64,000 bases of DNA from Proteiniclasticum ruminis (GTDB taxonomy: Bacteria; Bacillota; Clostridia; Clostridiales; Clostridiaceae): assembly GCF_900115135.1 (NCBI RefSeq), contig NZ_FOVK01000007.1:62001-126000 (forward strand), in the 5' to 3' direction. This document shows, piece by piece, positions 44,460 through 51,519 of the stretch; position 1 is the first letter of the stretch, and each line of letters opens with the position of its first letter. Under the pieces are notes generated by a model, which was not told the origin of the DNA, did not search any database, and saw only the letters and a program-made list of their open reading frames with translations. A program made the position numbers and the translations under genes.

Positions 44460-44630
44460 CATTAGGATATGTAACGGTAAATCCATATGGATTCATGAAA
44501 CTTTCTCGCAGTGGATACTGTGACTGGAAGAAACGGAAGGAAGAAGGAAAAGATGTATACTGATGAGATCAAGGTAATCTATGATAAGAGCAATGGAACC
44601 TATGAGAGTGATCGTGTGTCAAGAATGTGA
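44460..44630 (+). pseudogene. IS3-family transposase (OrfB) remnant
   Basis: Frame pieces read NPYGFMKLSRSGYCDWKKRK, then after a frameshift TDEIKVIYDKSNGTYESDRV. Together these match the N-terminal HTH_21 region of IS3-family OrfB (SxSGYYxWxxR ... I..I...S.GTYGSxRI). Stops and shifts disrupt it and the catalytic DDE part is gone. Confidence 0.7.
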
Positions 44631-44992
44631 TGCATCTGGACCTAAATCTTAAGGAGCAAAGGGAAATTATAAGAAAATTCTTTAAATTAAGCTTTTAGTA
44701 AGTCTTTGAAGTTACAATTATCTTATGAAATAAAATATAAAATGAATTTAGAACCTTAGAGTAGTTACCACTTGAATTGACATCTGTATTTGTTGGCTTA
44801 ACATCAAATGAAGTCATGCATTTTTTTACAATGACACAAGCTGGATATAGAATGCTAACAACTATTGCTTAATAAGGAAAAGTAGTCCAGCTATGGAATA
44901 AAATCTATGTAAGTAGATTTATCTCCTAACGGTTTCTCGTTCCATAGACCCGTAATCCGCTCCAATATAGAAAAAAAAAGAAAGGTGTAGAG
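44631..44992. other. Degenerate intergenic sequence and leader of the island ABC gene
   Basis: No intact gene. Short open fragments (near 44634-44700 and 44798-44871) may be remnants but match nothing I know. At 44891-44947 a two-tier hairpin forms: CTATGGAA pairs with TTCCATAG, and inside it AAATCTA (44901-44907) pairs with TAGATTT (44914-44920). It ends about 45 bases before the ABC transporter start, so it would be part of its 5' leader or a cruciform. Confidence 0.55.
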
Positions 44993-47900
44993 ATGTTAGA
45001 GCTTAAAAATATAAGAAAATCCTATCGTACAAAAGATTTTGCCCAGAATGCCTTAAATAAAGTTTCCGTATCATTTAGAGAAAATGAGTTTGTTTCAATA
45101 TTAGGAGCATCGGGGTCTGGTAAAACCACCATGTTAAATATTATTGGAGGACTTGACCGTTATGATGAAGGTGACTTAATCATTGAAGGCATTTCTACTA
45201 AGAAATATAAGTCTGCTGATTGGGATGCATATCGAAACAGTCGTGTCGGTTTTATTTTTCAAAGTTACAACCTCATACCCCATCAAACTGCTTTAGCAAA
45301 CGTGGAGCTAGCCCTGACATTAAGTGGGGTATCGGCAAATGAGCGGAGAAAACGGGCCATTGAAGCATTGGAAGAAGTGGGTCTAGGCGACCATATCCAC
45401 AAGAGACCGACACAGTTATCTGGTGGACAAATGCAAAGAGTGGCCATCGCACGAGCCTTGATCAATGACCCGGAAATCATACTAGCGGATGAACCCACAG
45501 GTGCACTTGATAGTACAACTGCTGACCAGGTGATGGACCTCTTAGTTGAAATTGCAAAAGATAGACTCATCATCATGGTTACCCATAACCCAGAGCTGGC
45601 AGATAAGTATACTAATCGTATTATCCAGCTTAAAGATGGAATAATCATCGGCGATACAAATCCTCATACAATTAAGACTAAGGATGCATCCTTAGTGGCT
45701 AAAGCCACAAAGACGAAAATGTCTTTTTTAACAGCGGTTTCACTTTCTGTTAGTAACTTGCTGACAAAAAATGGTCGAACAATTATCACAGCCATCGCAG
45801 GCTCCATCGGAATTCTTGGAATAGCTTCCATACTCGCTTTAGCCAGTGGCATCAATAATTATATTGATAGCGTTGAGGAAGAAACAATGAGCGCTTTCCC
45901 TCTAAGTATCGACTCTTCAGGGATTGATATCACAAGTTTTTTAGGTGGCGAAGAAAATGCTGACGAAAACACAACAGAAGGAACTTCTGAAACCATTCCA
46001 GAGCCTGCTGTAGATGGGCAAACCCAAGAAGTTGAAAGACCAGTAGATGAAGTTCCCATTTTAAATACGGTGACGTCACTTTTTTCCTTTCAAAATAAAA
46101 ATGATTTAAGAAGCTTTAAAGAACATTTAGAAACGAATCAAAGCGAAATTGATCCCTACGTTAAAAACATTCAATACAAATATGGGATTACACCCCAAAT
46201 TTATTTAGAGAATGAAGCTGATGCTGTTCGACAAGTAAATCCTGATACAGTTCTTTCTCAATTTAATTTTGGTAGTCCGGCTGGACTGGATTTAATCTCA
46301 GGGGCAGGTAGTTTTGGAAGGCAAAACTTTAACGAACTCCCTGGTGATATTTCACTATTTGAAGACCAATACGATGTCCTTGAAGGGAAATGGGCCACAG
46401 AAATCAATGAAATCGTGGTTGTCTTAACAGATAGCGGTTCACTCACTGATACAACCATGTACGCATTAGGTCTCAAAGATCGAGAAGATTTAAAAAATAT
46501 GTTTGAGAATTTCGTAAATGACGAAAATATCGAAGTGGAAGAAGATAAGAAAGATAAAATTAATTTTCAGGAAATAATGGATGTGACCTTTAAATTAGTG
46601 AATCCAGCTGAAAAGTACACTTATGATGACAGTTTTGACCTTTGGGTTGATCGGTCAGAGGATAAGAAATATATGGATGCTGTGATTGAATCAGCCCTGG
46701 AGTTAGAGGTTGTTGGAATCGTAAGAGCTAATCCGGATACAAATAACCCTGTCCTCTCTTCAGGACTCCACTATTCTAGTGAACTAACTCAGTATTTAAT
46801 TACAGAAGCTGCCCGCTATGATATCGTGCAGCAACAGATAGAAGACAAAGAATTAAATGTCTTTACTGGGAAACGTTTCGATGATGAACAAGAATTCGCT
46901 CCAAGTGAACTCTTCAACTTAGAAGATTTCATTACTGTGGATCAAGAAATGATTCAAAACGCCTTTAGCTTTGATCAGTCGGCACTTAATATTAACTTCT
47001 CCAATTTCAATATCAATGTGGATGCGTCGGACTTACCTGCTTTACAATTAGATGTGCTTGCTGAGAGTATTGCAACACAAGTTGATGTACCTGTAGAAGA
47101 GATCCAAGTCATTTTAGTGTCAGTACTCCAAGACTTTGTAGCGACTCAAAATGAGCAGCAAGTTACAGAACTCGAGGACTGGGTTGCTAACTTTGAAGTT
47201 TACATTGAAAGTGAAGAAGTACAAGCTCAGCTGATTCAAGACTTCGAAAAGATTAACAGCGATGCAAATATTACGCAAACCTTAATTGATATTGTACAGA
47301 ATTACTTTACAACCTACATCAGTACCAGCTTCAATCAATTACTCGGTAAGGTGCAAGCTGATGTTACTAGACAGTTCCAAGCAGAAATTGGGAACTTAGC
47401 TGGTAATATTCAAAATGCTGTAAATTTTGATACCAACGCATTGACAGATGCTTTCCAATTTAACATTGAGGAAGATGAATTCTTTAATCTGATTAGTAGT
47501 TTTGGCCAACGTGAACAAATTAGCCAAAGTTCGAACTTAAATCTCCTAGGTTATCGTGATTTGGATGATCCTACTTCAATTAATTTATATCCAAAAGATT
47601 TTACCACCAAAGAAAGTGTTGTGAAATTCATCGAAGACTATAATACAGAAAAGATAAATGCAGGCGAAGTGGATAAAGTTGTTAATTATACTGACTTAAT
47701 CTCTGCAATCTTATCCTCTGTGACAACGATTATTGATACGATTTCATATGCTCTCGTGGCCTTTGTTTCAATATCATTGGTGGTTTCATCAATTATGATT
47801 GGTGTAATTACTTATGTATCCGTACTGGAGCGAATCAAAGAAATTGGGATTTTGCGAGCAATTGGCGCAAGTAAAAAAGATATTCGACGGGTATTTAATG

Positions 47901-48142
47901 CCGAGACGTTAATCATTGGTTTTGTTGCTGGGACTTTTGGGATATTAGTCACTTATGGAATCAGCATTATTGCAAATATTATCGTCTATAATCAATTTAA
48001 TATTCCAAACATCGCAAATTTAGAACCTACAGCAGTAGGCGTTTTAATTGGCATTAGCATGTTCTTAGCCTATGTTTCAGGTTTAATTCCTTCTTCATCT
48101 GCTGCCAATAAAGATCCAGTAGAAGCTTTGAGAAGTGAATAA
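44993..48142 (+). CDS. Fused ABC transporter ATPase/permease (MacB/FtsX type) with large outer domain
   Basis: A 1049-residue protein. Residues 1-~230 are an ABC ATPase: LGASGSGKTTMLNIIGG (Walker A), LSGGQMQRVAIARAL (signature), IILADEPTGALDS (Walker B), MVTHNPELAD (H-loop). One membrane segment follows at ~262-285, then a ~600-residue extracytoplasmic domain rich in Asp/Glu/Asn/Gln, and three C-terminal segments with SVLERIKEIGILRAIGASKKDI, the FtsX/MacB motif. Such mechanotransmission transporters handle peptides or antibiotics or signal at the cell surface. It is more AT-rich than the host genes, consistent with transfer. GAAAGGTGTAG precedes ATG 44993. Confidence 0.9.
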   Translation: MLELKNIRKSYRTKDFAQNALNKVSVSFRENEFVSILGASGSGKTTMLNIIGGLDRYDEGDLIIEGISTKKYKSADWDAYRNSRVGFIFQSYNLIPHQTALANVELALTLSGVSANERRKRAIEALEEVGLGDHIHKRPTQLSGGQMQRVAIARALINDPEIILADEPTGALDSTTADQVMDLLVEIAKDRLIIMVTHNPELADKYTNRIIQLKDGIIIGDTNPHTIKTKDASLVAKATKTKMSFLTAVSLSVSNLLTKNGRTIITAIAGSIGILGIASILALASGINNYIDSVEEETMSAFPLSIDSSGIDITSFLGGEENADENTTEGTSETIPEPAVDGQTQEVERPVDEVPILNTVTSLFSFQNKNDLRSFKEHLETNQSEIDPYVKNIQYKYGITPQIYLENEADAVRQVNPDTVLSQFNFGSPAGLDLISGAGSFGRQNFNELPGDISLFEDQYDVLEGKWATEINEIVVVLTDSGSLTDTTMYALGLKDREDLKNMFENFVNDENIEVEEDKKDKINFQEIMDVTFKLVNPAEKYTYDDSFDLWVDRSEDKKYMDAVIESALELEVVGIVRANPDTNNPVLSSGLHYSSELTQYLITEAARYDIVQQQIEDKELNVFTGKRFDDEQEFAPSELFNLEDFITVDQEMIQNAFSFDQSALNINFSNFNINVDASDLPALQLDVLAESIATQVDVPVEEIQVILVSVLQDFVATQNEQQVTELEDWVANFEVYIESEEVQAQLIQDFEKINSDANITQTLIDIVQNYFTTYISTSFNQLLGKVQADVTRQFQAEIGNLAGNIQNAVNFDTNALTDAFQFNIEEDEFFNLISSFGQREQISQSSNLNLLGYRDLDDPTSINLYPKDFTTKESVVKFIEDYNTEKINAGEVDKVVNYTDLISAILSSVTTIIDTISYALVAFVSISLVVSSIMIGVITYVSVLERIKEIGILRAIGASKKDIRRVFNAETLIIGFVAGTFGILVTYGISIIANIIVYNQFNIPNIANLEPTAVGVLIGISMFLAYVSGLIPSSSAANKDPVEALRSE

Positions 48143-48203
48143 TTACACACTGAAATACTAACCGAAAAAACCTATACTCTAATTTTAAGGTGCTAAAAAG
48201 AAA

Positions 48204-48284
48204 CCGTCACAAAACTAGATCTAGTTTTGTGACGGCTCCTTTTGCTTGATTATTGATATTCATAGGTTTACAAAAACTCAAAAA
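48204..48284. repeat. Solo insertion-sequence end, copy A (palindromic)
   Basis: An 81-bp segment nearly identical to 54129-54207. Its first 32 bases form a perfect palindrome with arms CCGTCACAAAACTAGA and reverse complement, followed by T-rich sequence, so it can also terminate the ABC gene. No transposase is attached here, and it lies at the truncated end of the integrase pseudogene. Confidence 0.8.
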
Positions 48285-48326
48285 TATGAGCGCCAGTCCA
48301 GTAGCGTTGTTTTATGGGCATGACAA

Positions 48327-49002
48327 CTAAGCCTTACCCATTACTGTTGGAAAGAGAAAATCCTCTTCCTTCAATCCAAAATCACAAATATATTTCTTAA
48401 GTAACTTACTAAGAGGATTCGTTAACGGTATGAACTGGGCATCTCTATTCTTTGTATGATTTAACATGATGATATTCTTTTCAAAATAAACATTATTTAC
48501 TTTTATATTTCTTACTGTTGATAGTCTATTACCTGTTTCTAACATGTAGTTTACAACAACCCATATCTTATATTCGCCATCATAGCATGTTTTAAAGTTC
48601 AGTTTCTTCAGTAATTTTTTTATTTCACTTTCTGTATAAATGCTTCCAACAGCACAATCTTCTTTAGGTAATTTGAACCTAAAATACTCTATATATCCTT
48701 GCTCTTCCTCCATCGCAAAATATAGCAACGCTTTCACAGCCCTTTGATACGAGTTAATACTTGCTTGATTCTTCATGTTCTCCTGCAAGTAAAGCATGTA
48801 ATCAAAATCGTATGTTTACCAATTTCGCTAACATCTTTAATACCTTCACTATCAAGCCACAACTTAAAATTCTTTGTATTCTTATTATAACTAGTTATTG
48901 TAGCCTTTCTTACTTTCCTGATTATTCTGGAACTTATAACTCATTATATAGCTCCTCAATGCTAATAACTCCTCTGGCGTTTCTACTGCAAATCTTCTTC
49001 AT
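48327..49002 (-). pseudogene. Tyrosine recombinase (integrase), frameshifted and truncated
   Basis: ATG at 49002 behind AGGAGTG opens MKKICSRNARGVISIEELYN, which stops early; after shifts the frame continues as ATITSYNKNTKNFKLWLDSE and then, from about 48803, DYMLYLQENMKN to the end. The N-terminal SAM-like domain and start of the catalytic domain (LETGNRLSTVRNIKVNNV, with the first catalytic Arg region) are recognisable. The HxxR and Tyr part is missing, cut off near the solo IS end. It is probably the former integrase of the island. Confidence 0.8.
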
Positions 49003-49099
49003 TAAAACATCACTCCTTAATATTTTAAATCAGCTGATTTACTTTTTTTCCTAATAAAAAAAGCAATGACTTGAATCATCAAAATCATTGCAATTACTA

Positions 49100-49150
49100 G
49101 TTTGGAGCTACTAGCCGGAATCGAACCGGCGACCTGCTGATTACGAATCA
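49100..49150 (-). repeat. Proximal attachment repeat within intact tRNA-Thr
   Basis: The 51-bp partner of 44369-44419. It spans the 3' half of the intact tRNA from the anticodon stem to CCA, the classic integration site of tyrosine recombinases. Confidence 0.88.
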
Positions 49151-49177
49151 GCTGCTCTACCGACTGAGCCATAGTAG
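49102..49177 (-). tRNA. tRNA-Thr (anticodon CGT)
   Basis: Intact 76-nt cloverleaf on the minus strand: acceptor GCTACTA/TAGTAGC, discriminator T, encoded CCA, anticodon stem CTGAT/ATCAG with CGT (complement of 49142-49144). The tRNA carries the island attachment site in its 3' half. Upstream TTGCAA and TAAGAT are 17 bases apart. Confidence 0.95.
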
Positions 49178-49203
49178 CAAACCCGTATCATCGATACCTA
49201 TAT

Positions 49204-49232
49204 ATCTTAAGGGATTCAGAAAAATTTTGCAA
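49204..49232 (-). promoter_or_regulatory. Probable promoter of tRNA-Thr(CGT)
   Basis: On the minus strand TTGCAA (49227-49232), a 17-base spacer and TAAGAT (49204-49209), about 27 bases before the tRNA. Confidence 0.6.
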
Positions 49233-49241
49233 TGGTCTGAA

Positions 49242-49286
49242 GAAAAAAGCATGCTGTAAACCAGATGAACCGGATCGCAGCATGCT
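49242..49286 (-). terminator. Terminator of the ThiM-like gene pair
   Basis: On the minus strand AGCATGCTG (49278-49286) pairs with CAGCATGCT (49248-49256), followed by a T run. Confidence 0.88.
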
Positions 49287-49292
49287 CTTCTT

Positions 49293-50123
49293 CTAATCTA
49301 ACTCAATTTCCATAAGATTCAGCCTGTCCATGAGTTCCTTCGTTTCCATCATTGAAACCGCATCATGAACATAGGTCTTGAAGGTGCGGATGCCTTCTCT
49401 TTCCTTCATTCTTTCTTCTGCCATCTCAGAGGCTACGCCCATGACAGCGCACCCAACCGTGGCACTTAAGAAATAGTCCTCTGTGAGACCTGAATAGGTC
49501 GCCATGATGGCCGCAACAGAAGATCCCGCTCCGCAGATTTTCTTCAGTTTGGCATCTCCATTGGATACTTTGGCCATTCTCTTTCCATCGGTGATGATAT
49601 CTGTTTTTCCTGTCATCACCACCACTGTACCCAGCTTCTCTGCAAGCTCGATGCAGTACTTCTCGGCTCCATCTTCATCCTCAAAAGAATCGATGCCCTT
49701 GTTTTTTGTGTCGTATCCTAGAATAAACTTGATTTCACCAAGGTTTCCTTTGAGAATATCCACCTTTACCTCTTTCAGAAGATGCTCGATGGCATACTTT
49801 CTGAAGGAAGAAGCAGTGATGGCTGCAGGGTCCAGAATCACTGGCACATGGACTCTATTGGCAGTTTTTCCTGTCAAAGTCATAATGTCCAGATACTCCC
49901 TGTTGATGGTGCCAAAGTTCATGACCACCGCTTGGGACTTAGAATATTCCACCATTTCATGAGCTTCCGAGATTTCATCCGTCAGCACCGGTGAACCTCC
50001 GGAATGAATACACATATCCACCAAATCCAGTACGGTCACATAATTGGTCAGAAAACAGACCAGAGGATATTTCTCCTCGAATTTCTGTGCGTAGAGCTTC
50101 TCTACATGATTTCTCAGATTCAT
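49293..50123 (-). CDS. ThiM-like (hydroxyethylthiazole kinase family) paralogue with Ser at the Cys site
   Basis: A 276-residue ribokinase-fold protein of the hydroxyethylthiazole kinase family. PLVCFLTNYVTVLDLVDMC at the N-terminus, VILDPAAITASSFRK, DILKGNLGEIKFILG and VVVMTGKTDIITDG follow the ThiM order. The anion-hole motif reads KKICGAGSSVAAIMATYSG, so Ser stands where ThiM has GTGC or GAGC with a conserved Cys. It is ten bases downstream of a second paralogue and shares its terminator. ThiM phosphorylates the thiazole alcohol for thiamine salvage; the activity of this divergent copy is uncertain. Confidence 0.8.
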   Translation of the reverse strand: MNLRNHVEKLYAQKFEEKYPLVCFLTNYVTVLDLVDMCIHSGGSPVLTDEISEAHEMVEYSKSQAVVMNFGTINREYLDIMTLTGKTANRVHVPVILDPAAITASSFRKYAIEHLLKEVKVDILKGNLGEIKFILGYDTKNKGIDSFEDEDGAEKYCIELAEKLGTVVVMTGKTDIITDGKRMAKVSNGDAKLKKICGAGSSVAAIMATYSGLTEDYFLSATVGCAVMGVASEMAEERMKEREGIRTFKTYVHDAVSMMETKELMDRLNLMEIELD

Positions 50124-50133
50124 TTAAAACTCC

Positions 50134-50973
50134 TTATACCGCAATCTCTTCCGCTGCAACATCTACAATATTCGCTCTTTCTCTTACAGCCTCATTGCTG
50201 AGAATGGAAAGAGTATCCAGAAGATGATGCTTGTAGGTATAGTATCCTTCGCCTTTTTCTACCATGGTATCTGCAATCTCACCAGCAATCCCCATGATGA
50301 TGACACCAGTCATGGCGCTGTAGAAGTAATCCTTCGTAACACCGCTGAAAGTGCCCACAAGAGCGCCGATGGTGCATCCGGTTCCGATGACCTTAGGAAG
50401 GTTCTTGGAGCCGTTCTTGATACGTACAACCCTTGTGCCGTCGCTGATGACATCTTCAATGCCAGTCATGGCAACCACACAGTTGTATTTTTTCGCCAGA
50501 GCAACCACATACTTTTCCGCTTCGCTTTCATCCTCATTGGAGTCTACGCCCTTGGAAGTGGTCTCCACGCCAAGGCATGCCTTCACTTCTGCAAGATTTC
50601 CTTTGATGACAGAAATCTTCAGCTCCTCCAGCATTCTTCTGATGGATGCGGAACGGAATGGCGTTGCACCCGCTGCAACAGGATCCAGAATGATTGGAAT
50701 ATCAAGCTCTGTAGCCTTCTTTCCAGCCTCGATCATAGCATTGACCTGTTTGTTGGTTACGGTTCCGATGTTGAATACCAAAGCATCTACCTTCGCATAC
50801 TCCACCACCTCAGCCGCATCGATAGGATCATCTGTCATGACAGGAGTTCCTCCGAAATAAGATGTGATACTGGTCAGCTCATTGGCAGTCACATAATTAA
50901 TAAGAAAGTCCACCAGGGGGTTCTTTTTCTTTGCTTCATCCATTAGATGAATGATCTGATCTATATGGCTCAT
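50134..50973 (-). CDS. thiM: Hydroxyethylthiazole kinase (ThiM) family protein
   Basis: A 279-residue member of the same family as the following gene. PLVDFLINYVTANELTSI, PIILDPVAAGATPFRSASI, SVIKGNLAEVKACLG, VVAMTGIEDVISDG and KVIGTGCTIGALVGTFSG are the ThiM motifs, with the conserved Cys present. It would phosphorylate 4-methyl-5-(2-hydroxyethyl)thiazole. ATG 50973 is preferred: GGAGGAA stands eight bases upstream, while the frame extends to 50997. No thiD, thiE or TPP riboswitch is seen, so thiamine salvage here would rely on genes elsewhere. Confidence 0.83.
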   Translation of the reverse strand: MSHIDQIIHLMDEAKKKNPLVDFLINYVTANELTSITSYFGGTPVMTDDPIDAAEVVEYAKVDALVFNIGTVTNKQVNAMIEAGKKATELDIPIILDPVAAGATPFRSASIRRMLEELKISVIKGNLAEVKACLGVETTSKGVDSNEDESEAEKYVVALAKKYNCVVAMTGIEDVISDGTRVVRIKNGSKNLPKVIGTGCTIGALVGTFSGVTKDYFYSAMTGVIIMGIAGEIADTMVEKGEGYYTYKHHLLDTLSILSNEAVRERANIVDVAAEEIAV

Positions 50974-51261
50974 TTTCATTTCCTCCGAAATTTTCATTTT
51001 TCATAGTGCAACCTCTGCACGAGAGCACATTATATAGAACCTCCCTCCTGAAAATCAATCTCGTCTCAAAAAAATCACAGAGTTTTTAAACTAACTTCAT
51101 CACTTTCTCTCCATATTTGTTTTTTATAGCGTCTTCGAGAAACACTTCTCCTTGTTTTTATGGAAACCGCCTGAACCTCAACCCAAAAAAGATCTCCTCA
51201 ATTATTTCCATAATAGAAACACCAGCCCTGAATCATTGATAAAATATGAAATCCCTCTCAT

Positions 51262-51279
51262 TGGTTAATTATTTAACAT
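51262..51279. promoter_or_regulatory. Rex-like operator, distal
   Basis: TGGTTAATTATTTAACAT keeps the full inner palindrome GTTAA-N4-TTAAC of the Rex operator TTGTTAA-N4-TTAACAA and differs only at positions 2 and 18. Confidence 0.6.
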
Positions 51280-51419
51280 AATTAGCAGTAAAACCTGTAG
51301 AAAAATCAATTTATACGCAAATAATCCTCTTCATGAATTGGTTCCTATTTGCTGAATATTTCAGCGTTATTACTATATTTATTAAAATGAAACCGTTTAA
51401 TTTTATTTTTATCATAATA

Positions 51420-51437
51420 TTGATATTATTTTAACAT
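51420..51437. promoter_or_regulatory. Weak Rex-like site just upstream of the adhE promoter
   Basis: TTGATATTATTTTAACAT matches the Rex consensus with three mismatches; right half TTAACA is intact. It ends 18 bases before the -35. Confidence 0.4.
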
Positions 51438-51454
51438 AATTATAAGGAATTCCA

Positions 51455-51483
51455 TTGACGGTACTGTTTTCTGGTGGTATTCT
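51455..51483 (+). promoter_or_regulatory. Promoter of adhE
   Basis: TTGACG (51455-51460), a 17-base spacer and TATTCT (51478-51483). The main Rex site begins five bases after the -10. Confidence 0.75.
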
Positions 51484-51487
51484 TATA

Positions 51488-51505
51488 TTGTCAATAATTT
51501 AACAA
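51488..51505. promoter_or_regulatory. Rex operator at the adhE transcription start
   Basis: TTGTCAATAATTTAACAA differs from the Rex consensus TTGTTAA-N4-TTAACAA at one base. It covers the expected transcription start and touches the ribosome binding site, so NADH-free Rex bound here would block transcription. Confidence 0.82.
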
Positions 51506-51519
51506 AGGATGTGGATGTA

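Larger units (their letters stand above)
44369..49150. mobile_element. Small integrated island at tRNA-Thr(CGT), bounded by 51-bp repeats
   Basis: The intact tRNA-Thr at 49102-49177 (minus strand) points its 3' end into this region, and a 51-bp copy of the tRNA 3' half stands at the far end in the same orientation (50 of 51 bases identical). This is the arrangement left by a tyrosine-recombinase element. Inside are an AT-rich ABC transporter gene, an IS3-type remnant and, next to the tRNA, a broken integrase pseudogene. The element is about 4.7 kb and can no longer mobilise itself. The borders are directly visible; the history is inferred. Confidence 0.8.
50974..51454. other. AT-rich divergent region between thiM pair and adhE
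   Basis: No gene is seen. The right half holds two Rex-like sites (51262-51279 and 51420-51437) upstream of the adhE promoter. No TPP riboswitch signature (CTGAGA or ACCTGATC blocks) is found on either strand. Confidence 0.65.

Noticed and set aside
48204-48235. The 32-bp perfect palindrome as a repressor operator
   Set aside because: It lies directly after a stop codon, is followed by a T-rich tract and recurs after adhE as part of a longer IS-like repeat, so terminator and IS-end explanations fit better.
50974-51510. A TPP riboswitch upstream of the thiM pair
   Set aside because: Neither strand shows the conserved CTGAGA or ACCTGATC-type blocks.
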